This document shows positions 1 to 8,048 of a stretch of DNA of 52,420 nt, one piece after another. The DNA is taken from contig JANNRR010000054.1 in the NCBI GenBank assembly GCA_031401675.1, positions 1 to 52,420 on the forward strand. The letters are read 5' to 3'. How positions within the stretch are numbered: position 1 is the first letter of the stretch; every line of letters begins with the position of its first letter. The notes beneath the pieces are model-generated. The model saw nothing but the letters and a program-made list of their open reading frames with translations. It made no database searches and was not told the origin of the DNA. A program made the position numbers and the translations under genes. The stretch comes from JANNRR01 sp031401675. Its GTDB lineage: Bacteria > Pseudomonadota > Alphaproteobacteria > Rhodobacterales > Rhodobacteraceae.

Positions 1-876
1 GTGGACCTGGAAACCCGGGCCGATACCCTGCCGCGGCTGCATGAACGCCTGGCCCGCGCCTATGCCGGGCGGCCGCTGCCGATCGCCGCCGACCGTGCCT
101 TTGCCGCCGTGATCGCACAGCACAGCATCCCCCGCGCATTGCCCGAGGCGCTGCTGGATGGCTTCGCCTGGGACCGCGAAGGCCGCCGCTACGAGACCCT
201 GGAGGACCTGCACGGCTATGCCGCCCGCGTCGCCGGCACGGTGGGTGCCATGATGACGGTGCTGATGGGCGAACGCGACCCGGATGTGGTGGCGCGCGCC
301 TGCGACCTGGGGTCGGCGATGCAACTGTCGAACATCGCCCGCGATGTCGGCGAGGATGCCCGGGCCGGGCGGCTGTATCTGCCGCTGGCGTGGCTGCGGG
401 AAGAAGCGATCCGGCCCGAGGATTTTCTGGACGATCCGACGCCCGACCCGCGCCTGCAGCGGCTGACCCGGCGGCTGCTGGTTCAGGCCGAGGCGTTTTA
501 TGTCCGGTCCGAGGCCGGGGTTGCAGTGCTGCCGCTGGCCTGCCGCCCGGGGATTTACGCGGCGCGCCATGTCTATGCCGGGATCGGCGGGGCGGTGGCG
601 CGGCTGGGTTATGACAGCATCAGCGGCAGGGCGCGGACCACAGGGCGGCAGAAGCTTGGCTGGCTGGGCTGGTCGCTGGCGCGCTCGGCGGCGTCTGCGG
701 TCCTGCCGAAATCGGCGGTGCTGCATGCCCCGCCCCGTCCCGAAGTGGCGTTTCTGGTCGAGGCGGCCGCGCGCAAGCCGACCCGGTTCAGCCGGTCAGA
801 GGCGCTGTTTGCCGCCTTGGCGCAGCTGGAGACAAAAGATCGCGCCGGTCGGACCTTGGATCGAGCCGGCACCTGA
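1..876 (+). CDS. crtB: phytoene synthase, 5'-truncated by window edge
   Basis: Condenses two geranylgeranyl diphosphates to phytoene, the first committed step of carotenoid synthesis. Only the last 291 residues are inside the window, so the first Asp-rich motif is missing; family members are usually about 340-355 residues. The second motif is visible as NIARDVGEDARAGR (about residues 111-124, D115 and D119), which binds the Mg-diphosphate. The GTG at base 1 is simply the first in-frame codon and should not be read as the true start. tspO follows 35 bases downstream on the same strand, as in Rhodobacter clusters, where crtI would lie upstream. Confidence 0.95.
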   Translation: MDLETRADTLPRLHERLARAYAGRPLPIAADRAFAAVIAQHSIPRALPEALLDGFAWDREGRRYETLEDLHGYAARVAGTVGAMMTVLMGERDPDVVARACDLGSAMQLSNIARDVGEDARAGRLYLPLAWLREEAIRPEDFLDDPTPDPRLQRLTRRLLVQAEAFYVRSEAGVAVLPLACRPGIYAARHVYAGIGGAVARLGYDSISGRARTTGRQKLGWLGWSLARSAASAVLPKSAVLHAPPRPEVAFLVEAAARKPTRFSRSEALFAALAQLETKDRAGRTLDRAGT

Positions 877-911
877 CGTAGGTGTAGCGGGTCATCAATG
901 GAGCGACCGCG

Positions 912-1373
912 ATGGACTGGGGCCTGTTTCTGACATTTCTGGCGGCCTGCGGCGCTGCAGCGACGACCGGGATGCTGATCAAACCCGGTGCATGGTACGA
1001 CGGCCTGAAAAAACCGGACTGGACTCCGCCGAACTGGGTGTTTCCGGTGGCCTGGACGGTGCTGTATCTGCTGATGTCGCTGGCGGCGATGCGGGTGGCG
1101 GGGGCGGCTGACAATGGGCAGGCCATCGCGTTCTGGGCGCTGCAGATCACGCTGAACACGCTGTGGACCCCGGTGTTCTTCGGGCTGCACCGGATGCGGG
1201 CAGCGATGGTGGTGATGGCGTGCCTGTGGCTGGCCGTGGCGGCGACGACCTGGGCGTTTTTCAGGGTCGATCTGGTCGCGGGGCTGCTGCTGCTGCCCTA
1301 TCTGGTCTGGGTCAGCATCGCCTCGGCGCTGAATTTCACCACGATGCGGATGAACCCGGAGGCCGCAACCTGA
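912..1373 (+). CDS. tspO: tryptophan-rich sensory protein TspO (CrtK)
   Basis: A 153-residue TspO/MBR family membrane protein with five predicted hydrophobic segments and many Trp residues. The family signature KKPDWTPPNWVFP is at about residues 34-46, and a second conserved stretch (LNTLWTPVFFG) follows. In Rhodobacter, TspO is an outer-membrane tetrapyrrole/oxygen-related regulator that lowers photosynthesis gene expression under oxygen (family knowledge). The ATG is preceded by a GGAG in the crtB-tspO gap. It ends 2 bases before the convergent crtC stop. Confidence 0.95.
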   Translation: MDWGLFLTFLAACGAAATTGMLIKPGAWYDGLKKPDWTPPNWVFPVAWTVLYLLMSLAAMRVAGAADNGQAIAFWALQITLNTLWTPVFFGLHRMRAAMVVMACLWLAVAATTWAFFRVDLVAGLLLLPYLVWVSIASALNFTTMRMNPEAAT

Positions 1374-1375
1374 GG

Positions 1376-2212
1376 TCAGGGCCAGCCCGCCCGGCGCGGT
1401 ACCCGCACCGCCAGCAGAGCCTTTATCAACGGCGAGCGGAAGCGGACGAGGTCCAGCGCCTCGTGAACGCCCACCACGGTTTCGCCGTCGATCCGGGTGC
1501 GCACCAGCGAGCGGCTGTAGAACGGCGCATCCAGCATCGCCATGGTCTGGCGCGGGCGTGCTCCGGCGTCGCAGCGGGTGTCGCGCGGCATGGCCCACAG
1601 GGTGCGGCCAAGCGGTGTCAGCGGTGGCGGGGTGATTTCGCGCACCGTGCCGTTGGCGGCAACGTCGAGACCAAGCGCCAGCGTCGAGCCGTCCGTCCGG
1701 ATGCCATCGTAAAAGCAGGTGGTGCCGCCGTTGGCGCGCGGATACCGGCCCCAGGTCCAGCGGCGAAAGTCAGCCTCCAGCGCCGCGGTGCCGAAGTTGG
1801 CGTCGAAATAGCCGTGGCCGGTCCAGCTGTGGCCCTGCGTGAGGTCCACTTCGATCCGGGCAGAGGGGGCGAAGGGACGCCACAGGTGGCGGGCATCGGG
1901 GGTCAGCAGCGCCTCGACCTCGGTCACCACCGACGGGGTCAGCCGGATCTGGCCTTGCAGGCGGCTGACGATCGGCAGCGACGAGATTTCGTTGACGTCG
2001 ATCACCAGGGTGCCGTTCTTCCAGGCCATGCGGCTTGGCCCGACCTGCAGCGCATCGCGGCTTTGACGCAGGGCGGCGCGGCCCCGGTCTGTCATCGCAA
2101 ACCGCCCGCCGGGGCCGTAGGTGACCACGTTGATGCAGCAGTGGTTGGCGGGATCGCGCCGGCCTGACCACGCATACCACGGCGAAAACACCGACCCGAT
2201 GAAGCCGATCAC
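1376..2212 (-). CDS. crtC: acyclic carotenoid 1,2-hydratase (hydroxyneurosporene synthase)
   Basis: Adds water across the C1,2 double bond of neurosporene-type carotenoids on the way to spheroidene. The start chosen is a GTG whose last bases overlap the crtD stop (GTGA, 2209-2212). It gives 278 residues, about the length annotated for Rhodobacter CrtC, beginning VIGFIGSVFSPWYAWSGRR. However, the same frame is open upstream, and the codons just before this GTG encode GYAWWYVDG followed by SADG, which looks like the conserved N-terminus of the wider CrtC family. The true protein may therefore start inside crtD, although no ATG, GTG or TTG is close by. Function is sure, start is not. Confidence 0.88.
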   Translation of the reverse strand: MIGFIGSVFSPWYAWSGRRDPANHCCINVVTYGPGGRFAMTDRGRAALRQSRDALQVGPSRMAWKNGTLVIDVNEISSLPIVSRLQGQIRLTPSVVTEVEALLTPDARHLWRPFAPSARIEVDLTQGHSWTGHGYFDANFGTAALEADFRRWTWGRYPRANGGTTCFYDGIRTDGSTLALGLDVAANGTVREITPPPLTPLGRTLWAMPRDTRCDAGARPRQTMAMLDAPFYSRSLVRTRIDGETVVGVHEALDLVRFRSPLIKALLAVRVPRRAGWP

Positions 2213-3774
2213 CGAGACGGCGCGCGCCCCGTCAGCCGAGACGCCATCGACATACCACCAGGCATAGCCGTCCGGCCCGACCGTGACGCGGAAGTCAGGT
2301 CGCTGAGTATCGCCTCGGCCGCATGCTTGCCGGACAGGGCTGCCATCGGCACCCCCGCCCCCGGGTGCGCCCCCCCGCCCGCCAGATACAGGCCCGGCAG
2401 CCGGGTCCGCGCGCCCGGCCGTTGAAAACTGGCCAGCGCTCCGTGCGGGCTGCGCCCGTAGATCGCCCCCTGCGAGCCCGGGAACAGCGTCGAAAAGCCC
2501 TGTGGTGTCATCAGGGCCGGGTCTGGCGGCGGCGGATCGAAGCTCAGGCCGAATCCGGCCAGTTGCGGAAAGGTCTTGGTGCGGCATTCGGCGATCTCTT
2601 GCGATGATAGGGTGGTTTTGGGCGGGGCGTTCATGATGATTTCGAAGCGTTCGGGACCAGTCGGGGGCGGGGCTGACAGGGCGCGGTCCTGGGCGCAGAC
2701 GTACAGTGTGGCCTCGTCCGGCATGCGGCGGGCGGCGATGGGGCCGAACTCGCGCGCCGGGTCGGCGGCGAAAAACACGTTGTGGTGGATCAGATCGAGC
2801 GGCGCGGCGGTGGCGGCAAACGACCAGACCCAGGCCGAGAGACTGCGCGGCTGCGCGGTCGACGGTGCAAGCGCCTGCTGCGGGCCATTGCCCAGCAGCC
2901 CGGCCAGCAGCGCGGCGGGGTCGCCGTTGAAAACGACGGCATCGCATTTCAGCGACCGCGCATCCGACAGCACCACCTCTGCCGCCCGACCGTCCCTGCG
3001 CAGGATGTTCAGCGCCGAAATGCCGTAGCGCAGCGTAACGCCCAGCCGCTGAGCCAGATCGGCCAGCGCCCGGGCCAGTTGGTGCATGCCGCCCTGAACC
3101 GCCCAGACGCCCTGCGCCTCGGCCTGCCAGATCAGCGCCAGGACAGCGGGCGACAGGTCGGGGGCACCGCCGACATAGGTGGCGTAACGGCCGAAAAGCT
3201 GTTGCAGGCGCGGGTCGGAAAAGCAGGCGGCCAGATGGCGGGCAAGGCTGCGGCGCGGTTGCAGCGCCGGCCAGATTGCCGGAGTGCGGAGCGTGTTCAG
3301 CACGATGCCGGCCAGATTCGGCCGCGCCGCCTGCATCATCGGTGCCTCAAAGGCGCGGTAAAGCTGTGTCGACTGCCGGTGGAAGCGGTGAAAATCGGCC
3401 TCGGCCTGCGGGCCGGCAAAGGCGGCGATGGCGGCAGCGGTGGCCTGCGGGTCGGCATGCAGGTCCAGCCGGCTGCCGTCAGGCCACCAGTGCCGGGCGA
3501 GGATGGGTTGCGGGATCAGGGTCAGGTGATCCTGCAGCCGTTCGCCGGCAACGGCAAAAAGATCGTCGAACACCGCGCGCAGGGTCAGGACGGTGGGGCC
3601 GGCATCCACCGGCCCGGCCACGCTTGGCACGGTTCGCATCTTGCCGCCCGGTGTCGGCTGCGCCTCGACCAGCGTTACTGCCATGCCGGCGGTGGCCAGC
3701 CGGATCGCGGCACTCAGGCCGCCGATGCCTGCGCCTATCACCACGATCCTGTGTGCCGAAGCGTCGTTCCGCAT
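2209..3774 (-). CDS. crtD: hydroxyneurosporene / methoxyneurosporene desaturase
   Basis: FAD-dependent carotenoid 3,4-desaturase acting after CrtC in the spheroidene branch. The N-terminal dinucleotide-binding motif VVIGAGIGGLSAAIRLATAG is at about residues 10-29, with GGKM soon after, and the C-terminal FAD motif GLYLAGGGAHPGAGVPMAA is near the end. The 521 residues are some 25 more than usual. The extra C-terminal tail (after HAAEAILSDL) coincides with the coding overlap with crtC. It is divergent from crtE, and the 114-base gap holds two PpsR-type boxes. Confidence 0.94.
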   Translation of the reverse strand: MRNDASAHRIVVIGAGIGGLSAAIRLATAGMAVTLVEAQPTPGGKMRTVPSVAGPVDAGPTVLTLRAVFDDLFAVAGERLQDHLTLIPQPILARHWWPDGSRLDLHADPQATAAAIAAFAGPQAEADFHRFHRQSTQLYRAFEAPMMQAARPNLAGIVLNTLRTPAIWPALQPRRSLARHLAACFSDPRLQQLFGRYATYVGGAPDLSPAVLALIWQAEAQGVWAVQGGMHQLARALADLAQRLGVTLRYGISALNILRRDGRAAEVVLSDARSLKCDAVVFNGDPAALLAGLLGNGPQQALAPSTAQPRSLSAWVWSFAATAAPLDLIHHNVFFAADPAREFGPIAARRMPDEATLYVCAQDRALSAPPPTGPERFEIIMNAPPKTTLSSQEIAECRTKTFPQLAGFGLSFDPPPPDPALMTPQGFSTLFPGSQGAIYGRSPHGALASFQRPGARTRLPGLYLAGGGAHPGAGVPMAALSGKHAAEAILSDLTSASRSGRTAMPGGMSMASRLTGRAPSR

Positions 3775-3802
3775 GGCTGATTGTTGACTCGTGTGGCGAA
3801 AC

Positions 3803-3820
3803 TGTCCAGTATGATTTACA
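3803..3820. promoter_or_regulatory. PpsR/CrtJ-type box 1, crtD-crtE
   Basis: TGTCCAGTATGATTTACA is a perfect TGT-N12-ACA palindrome, the binding consensus of PpsR/CrtJ. It lies in the divergent crtD-crtE gap, 7 bases from a second copy. Paired boxes allow cooperative repression under oxygen (family knowledge). A ppsR gene is present in this window. Confidence 0.85.
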
Positions 3821-3827
3821 ACATATG

Positions 3828-3845
3828 TGTCAGATGAACGTGACA
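3828..3845. promoter_or_regulatory. PpsR/CrtJ-type box 2, crtD-crtE
   Basis: TGTCAGATGAACGTGACA is the second TGT-N12-ACA palindrome, centred 25 bases from box 1. An ATG at 3847 lies immediately behind it, in frame with crtE. Because the operator abuts that codon, the downstream ATG at 3889 is the more plausible crtE start. Confidence 0.85.
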
Positions 3846-3888
3846 TATGCGGCGTGTTGCACCGGTCGGGACCGGGTTGGAGGGCGTG

Positions 3889-4773
3889 ATGGCCATATCT
3901 GCACGACTGGACGCGGCCACGGCTTTGGTACTGCAACGGGCAATGGGCGGCAAGGATGCGCCCGCCAGGCTGGCCTCGGCGCTGCACTATGCGGTGATAC
4001 CGGGGGGCGCGCGGATCAGACCGACGATCCTGCTGAGCGTGGCGATGGCGTGCGGTGATGACCGCCCGGCGCTGGCGGATGCGGCGGCGGTGGCGCTGGA
4101 GTTGATCCACTGCGCCAGTCTGGTGCATGACGATCTGCCCTGTTTTGACGCAGCCGACCAACGGCGCGGCAAAGCGACCGTGCACCGCGCCTTTTCCGAG
4201 CCGTTGGCGGTGCTGACCGGCGACAGCCTGATCGTGCTGGCGTTTGACGTGCTGGCAGAGGCGGCGGATCAGGACGCCCACCGGGCGTTGCAGATGATCC
4301 GGGTGCTGTCGCGGCGGACCGGGATGCCGGACGGCATTTGCGCCGGGCAGGGCTGGGAAAGCGAGGCGCAGGTCAACCTTTCCGCTTATCACCGGGCCAA
4401 GACCGGGGCACTGTTCATTGCGGCAACGCAGATGGGGGCGCTGGCCGGCGGGCAGGATGCCGAGCAGTGGGAAGAACTGGGCGCCCGGCTGGGCGAGGCG
4501 TTTCAGGTGGCCGACGATCTGCGCGACGCGCTCTATGATTCCGAAACGCTGGGCAAACCGGCCGGGCAGGATGCCGTGCATGGCCGCCCCAATGCGGTCA
4601 ACGCGCTGGGGGTACAGGGCGCGATCCGGCGGTTGAAGGATATTCTGGGCGGGGCGATCGCGTCGATTCCGTCCTGCAAGGGCGAGGCGATGCTGGCCGA
4701 CATGGTGCGCCGTTACGCCGAGCGGATGACGCCGGTGGCCCCGGCGCTGCATCAGGCGCAAGCGCGGCGATAG
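3889..4773 (+). CDS. crtE: geranylgeranyl diphosphate synthase
   Basis: Makes geranylgeranyl diphosphate for both carotenoids and the bacteriochlorophyll tail. It is a 294-residue trans-prenyltransferase. The first Asp-rich motif is in LVHDDLPCFD (DD at 81-82) and the second in FQVADDLRD (DD at 209-210). The start at 3889 has GGAGGG just upstream (about 3879-3884) and matches family length. An in-frame ATG at 3847 would add 14 residues but sits against the PpsR box. It is the first gene of the crtEF-bchCXYZ-puf superoperon, with one base separating its stop from the crtF start. Confidence 0.95.
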   Translation: MAISARLDAATALVLQRAMGGKDAPARLASALHYAVIPGGARIRPTILLSVAMACGDDRPALADAAAVALELIHCASLVHDDLPCFDAADQRRGKATVHRAFSEPLAVLTGDSLIVLAFDVLAEAADQDAHRALQMIRVLSRRTGMPDGICAGQGWESEAQVNLSAYHRAKTGALFIAATQMGALAGGQDAEQWEELGARLGEAFQVADDLRDALYDSETLGKPAGQDAVHGRPNAVNALGVQGAIRRLKDILGGAIASIPSCKGEAMLADMVRRYAERMTPVAPALHQAQARR

Positions 4774-4774
4774 G

Positions 4775-5902
4775 ATGACCGTGCTGCCCCAGGTCGCGGC
4801 GGTACAGGCGTCGCCGCGCGGCTGGCTGTTGCGGCTGGCGGCGTCGCGGCGGTTTCAGGTCTGGGCGGCGCGGGTGCCGGGGCTGCGGCGGATTGCGCGG
4901 GCCGAGGGCGCGGCGCTGTTCGATCTGGTCGCGGGCTTCGTGAATACGCAGGTACTGCTGGCGCTGGTGGAACTGCGCGTGCTGCACCGGTTGCAGGACG
5001 GCCCGGCCACGGCGCGCGAGATCAGCGCCCCGTGCGGCATCGCGCCCGAGCGGATGCTGGTTCTGCTGCAGGCCGGTGCGGGGCTGCGCTTGTTGAAACG
5101 CAACCGGGATGGCCGCTTCGGTCTGGCCCTGCGCGGGGCCTCGCTTCTGGGTGTACCCGGGCTGGAGGCGATGATCCGGCACCACCGCGCGCTTTATGCC
5201 GATCTGGCAGATCCGGTCGGTTTGCTGCGCGGCGGCCGGCAGACCGCGCTGGCAGGGTTTTGGCCTTATGTTTTTGGCGCGGCGGGTGCGGTCGATCCGG
5301 CAGTGACGGCGACCTATTCCAATCTGATGGCCGACAGTCAGGCGCTGGTGGCAGAGGATACGCTGCGCATGGTGGACCTGACGGGCTGTCGGCGACTGCT
5401 GGATGTCGGCGGCGGCACCGGTGCCTTTGTGGCGGCGGCGGGCGCGATGTACCCGAGGCTTCGGCTGGACCTGTTCGACCTGCCAACAGTGCTGCAGGGG
5501 GCCGGCGACCGGCTGGCCGGGTTTTCCGGCCGGGTCACGCTGCATCCCGGCAGTTTCCGCGATGACCCGCTGCCCGCAGGGGCCGATGCGATCAGTCTGG
5601 TCCGGGTGCTGTACGACCATGATGATTCGACGGTGACGCGGCTGCTGGCGGCGGTGCATTCGGCCCTGCCGCCGGGCGGGCGGCTGATCATATCCGAGCC
5701 GATGTCGGGCGGCACCAGGCCTGATCGCACGACCGATGTCTATTTCGCACTTTACACGCTGGCGATGCAGACCGGGCGGACCCGGTCGGCTGCCGAGATT
5801 GCCGCGCTGCTGGCGGCGGCAGGATTCGCAAACATCCGTACACGCACAGGTTTCCGGCCATTCGTCACCTCTGTCGTCATGGCGGAACGTGGTCGGGCGT
5901 AA
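4775..5902 (+). CDS. crtF: hydroxyneurosporene O-methyltransferase
   Basis: SAM-dependent methylation of the C1 hydroxyl of acyclic carotenoids to give the methoxy group of spheroidene. It has 375 residues: an N-terminal dimerisation/winged-helix part (about 30-110) and a Rossmann methyltransferase domain with the SAM motif LLDVGGGTGAFVAAAG (about 209-224). A DHDD stretch followed by LPPGGRLIISEPM is typical of this O-methyltransferase class. It starts one base after the crtE stop, so translation is probably coupled. Confidence 0.95.
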   Translation: MTVLPQVAAVQASPRGWLLRLAASRRFQVWAARVPGLRRIARAEGAALFDLVAGFVNTQVLLALVELRVLHRLQDGPATAREISAPCGIAPERMLVLLQAGAGLRLLKRNRDGRFGLALRGASLLGVPGLEAMIRHHRALYADLADPVGLLRGGRQTALAGFWPYVFGAAGAVDPAVTATYSNLMADSQALVAEDTLRMVDLTGCRRLLDVGGGTGAFVAAAGAMYPRLRLDLFDLPTVLQGAGDRLAGFSGRVTLHPGSFRDDPLPAGADAISLVRVLYDHDDSTVTRLLAAVHSALPPGGRLIISEPMSGGTRPDRTTDVYFALYTLAMQTGRTRSAAEIAALLAAAGFANIRTRTGFRPFVTSVVMAERGRA

Positions 5903-5919
5903 AGAGTTCATCGCCGAAG

Positions 5920-5937
5920 TGTCTATTTCATTTGACA
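5920..5937. promoter_or_regulatory. PpsR/CrtJ-type box 1 of bchC, overlapping -35
   Basis: TGTCTATTTCATTTGACA is a perfect TGT-N12-ACA palindrome, 17 bases after the crtF stop. Its 3' end forms a consensus -35 hexamer TTGACA (5932-5937), so repressor binding would block sigma-70-type RNA polymerase. Confidence 0.88.
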
Positions 5938-5945
5938 GGTAAATA

Positions 5946-5963
5946 TGTAAGTCTAAAATGACA
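5946..5963. promoter_or_regulatory. PpsR/CrtJ-type box 2 of bchC, overlapping -10
   Basis: TGTAAGTCTAAAATGACA is a second perfect TGT-N12-ACA box, 8 bases from the first. It covers a -10-like TAAAAT (5954-5959), which lies 16 bases after the TTGACA. This pair across -35 and -10 is the arrangement known for bchC in Rhodobacter capsulatus. Confidence 0.88.
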
Positions 5964-6027
5964 CTCAGAAGATGAGCCGTGCCAGAGTCCCGAAAGATGA
6001 CTCGCGGCGGACATCCAGGGAGTGAAC

Positions 6028-6984
6028 GTGGAAACCAATGCCGTCATCCTGTCCGGGCCGAAGGACCTTGCGCTGGGGCGGCTGTCGCTGACGGTGCCAA
6101 AGGCGGCGGATGTGGTGGTGCAGATCGCCTATTCCGGGATTTCCACCGGTACGGAAAAGCTGTTCTGGTCCGGCACGATGCCACCGTTTCCGGGCATGGG
6201 CTATCCGCTGGTGCCGGGATACGAGGCGGTCGGGGCGGTGGTCGAGGCGGGGGCGGAGTCCGGTCTGCAGGTCGGCGATCATGTCTTTGTTCCGGGTGCC
6301 AGTTGCTTTGAGGCCACCGAGGCCGGGCCGGTGCGCGGGCTGTTCGGCGCAGCTTCGCAGATACTGGTTACACCCGGGGCACGGGTCACGCGGATAGATG
6401 CCGGTTTTGGCGCACAGGGTGCGTTGCTGGCGCTGGCTGCGACAGCGCGGCATGCGCTGGCCGGGTTTGACCGGGCTCTGCCCGATCTGATCGTCGGGCA
6501 TGGCGTGCTGGGGCGTTTGCTGGCGCGGCTGACGATCGCCGCCGGCGCGCCGCCGCCTGTGGTCTGGGAGACCAACGAACAACGCCATGCCGGTGCCAAA
6601 GGCTATCAGGTGATCCAACCCGAGGCCGACCCGCGCCGCGATTACCGAGCGATCTATGACGCTTCCGGTGCGCCGGACCTGTTGAACAGCCTGATCGGCC
6701 GGATCGTCAAGGGTGGCGAGGTGGTGCTGGCCGGGTTCTACACCGCCCCGATCTCTTTCGCCTTTCCACCGGCCTTCATGAAGGAGGCGCGGTTGCGCAT
6801 TGCAGCCGAATGGGCCCCGGAAGACATGGTCGCCACCCGGCAGCTTGTCGAATCCGGAGCACTTTCCCTGGATGGTCTGGTCACCCACACCCGCCCTGCC
6901 ACGGCGGCACCCGAAGCCTACCAGACCGCATTCACCGACCCGGACTGCCTGAAAATGATTCTCTACTGGAGTGGCCGCGCATGA
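6028..6984 (+). CDS. bchC: bacteriochlorophyllide a dehydrogenase (3-hydroxyethyl oxidation)
   Basis: NAD-dependent oxidation of the 3-hydroxyethyl group to 3-acetyl, a late step in bacteriochlorophyll a synthesis. It is a 318-residue MDR-fold protein without zinc-site residues. The substrate-domain motif is GISTGTEKLFWSG (about 37-49) and the nucleotide-binding loop is VGHGVLGRLLARL (about 155-167). The start chosen is GTG at 6028 (METNAVILSGP), 5 bases after an AGGGAG Shine-Dalgarno at 6017-6022. An in-frame GTG at 6022 would add two residues. Its stop overlaps the bchX start (ATGA). Confidence 0.94.
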   Translation: METNAVILSGPKDLALGRLSLTVPKAADVVVQIAYSGISTGTEKLFWSGTMPPFPGMGYPLVPGYEAVGAVVEAGAESGLQVGDHVFVPGASCFEATEAGPVRGLFGAASQILVTPGARVTRIDAGFGAQGALLALAATARHALAGFDRALPDLIVGHGVLGRLLARLTIAAGAPPPVVWETNEQRHAGAKGYQVIQPEADPRRDYRAIYDASGAPDLLNSLIGRIVKGGEVVLAGFYTAPISFAFPPAFMKEARLRIAAEWAPEDMVATRQLVESGALSLDGLVTHTRPATAAPEAYQTAFTDPDCLKMILYWSGRA

Positions 6985-7985
6985 CGCTGGATATCCCGAA
7001 CCTGAAGGATTTCGACTCGCGGCTGCGCGCCGAGGCGCATGAGGAGCCGACGCTGGAAATCCCGCAGGGCGAGCCCTCGAAAAAGACCCAGATCATCGCG
7101 ATCTATGGCAAGGGCGGGATCGGCAAGTCGTTCACGCTGGCCAACCTGAGCCACATGATGGCCGAGATGGGCAAGCGCGTGCTGCTGATCGGCTGCGATC
7201 CGAAATCCGACACCACGTCGCTGCTGTTCGGCGGCAAAGCCTGCCCGACGATCATCGAAACCTCGACCCGCAAGAAGCTGGCGGGCGAGGAGGTGAAGAT
7301 CGGCGACGTGTGTTTCAAGCGCGGCGGCGTGTTCGCGATGGAACTGGGCGGGCCAGAAGTGGGCCGGGGTTGCGGCGGGCGCGGCATCATCCACGGTTTT
7401 GAACTGCTAGAGAAGCTGGGGTTCCATGATTGGGACTTTGACTATGTGCTGCTGGATTTCCTCGGCGACGTGGTCTGCGGCGGCTTTGGCCTGCCGATCG
7501 CGCGGGACATGGCGCAGAAGGTCATCCTGGTCGCGTCCAACGACCTGCAATCGTTGTATGTCGCCAACAACGTCTGTTCGGCGGTGGAGTATTTCCGCAG
7601 GCTGGGTGGCAATGTCGGCATCGCCGGGCTGGTGATCAACAAGGATGATGGCACCGGCGAAGCGGCGGCCTTTGCGCATTCGGTCGGGATCCCGGTACTG
7701 GCGGCAATTCCGCAGGACGACGATCTGCGCCGGAAATCAGCGAACTACCAGATCGTCGGCAGCTATGAAAGCCAATGGGGCCCGATGTTTGCCGAGCTGG
7801 CCGACGCGGTGGCAATCGCCCCGCCGGTGCGGCCGGCGCCGCTGTCGCAGGATGGTCTGCTGAACCTGTTTTCGGCGGAAACCACCGGCAAGGATTTTGT
7901 CCTGACCCCGGCCACCGATGCCGACATGCGCGGCAAGAACGCGGTTCTGAAGAAGTCACTTGAAGTGGTGTATGACAATGCTTGA
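6981..7985 (+). CDS. bchX: chlorophyllide a reductase, iron protein subunit
   Basis: ATP-dependent electron donor (NifH-like homodimer) of chlorophyllide a reductase, which reduces the B ring. It has 334 residues with P-loop YGKGGIGKS at about 42-50. Two Cys ligands for the bridging 4Fe-4S cluster are visible, C131 (GRGCGGRG) and C166 (DVVCGGFG). It overlaps bchC by 4 bases. The catalytic partners bchY and bchZ follow. Confidence 0.97.
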   Translation: MTLDIPNLKDFDSRLRAEAHEEPTLEIPQGEPSKKTQIIAIYGKGGIGKSFTLANLSHMMAEMGKRVLLIGCDPKSDTTSLLFGGKACPTIIETSTRKKLAGEEVKIGDVCFKRGGVFAMELGGPEVGRGCGGRGIIHGFELLEKLGFHDWDFDYVLLDFLGDVVCGGFGLPIARDMAQKVILVASNDLQSLYVANNVCSAVEYFRRLGGNVGIAGLVINKDDGTGEAAAFAHSVGIPVLAAIPQDDDLRRKSANYQIVGSYESQWGPMFAELADAVAIAPPVRPAPLSQDGLLNLFSAETTGKDFVLTPATDADMRGKNAVLKKSLEVVYDNA

Positions 7986-8048
7986 CCTTGATGCGCTTGC
8001 CGCCGTTTGCGCCGAACTGGCCCGGATTTCCGCGAGGAATGGCCGGAA

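Noticed and set aside
609..1598. Long minus-strand open frame opposite crtB/tspO
   Set aside because: Low-complexity Arg/Pro/His-rich translation, typical of antisense shadow frames in GC-rich genes. The + strand crtB and tspO are unmistakable.
3847..3888. Upstream ATG for crtE at 3847
   Set aside because: It lies directly against the second PpsR box and has no ribosome-binding site, while the ATG at 3889 has GGAGGG and gives normal length.
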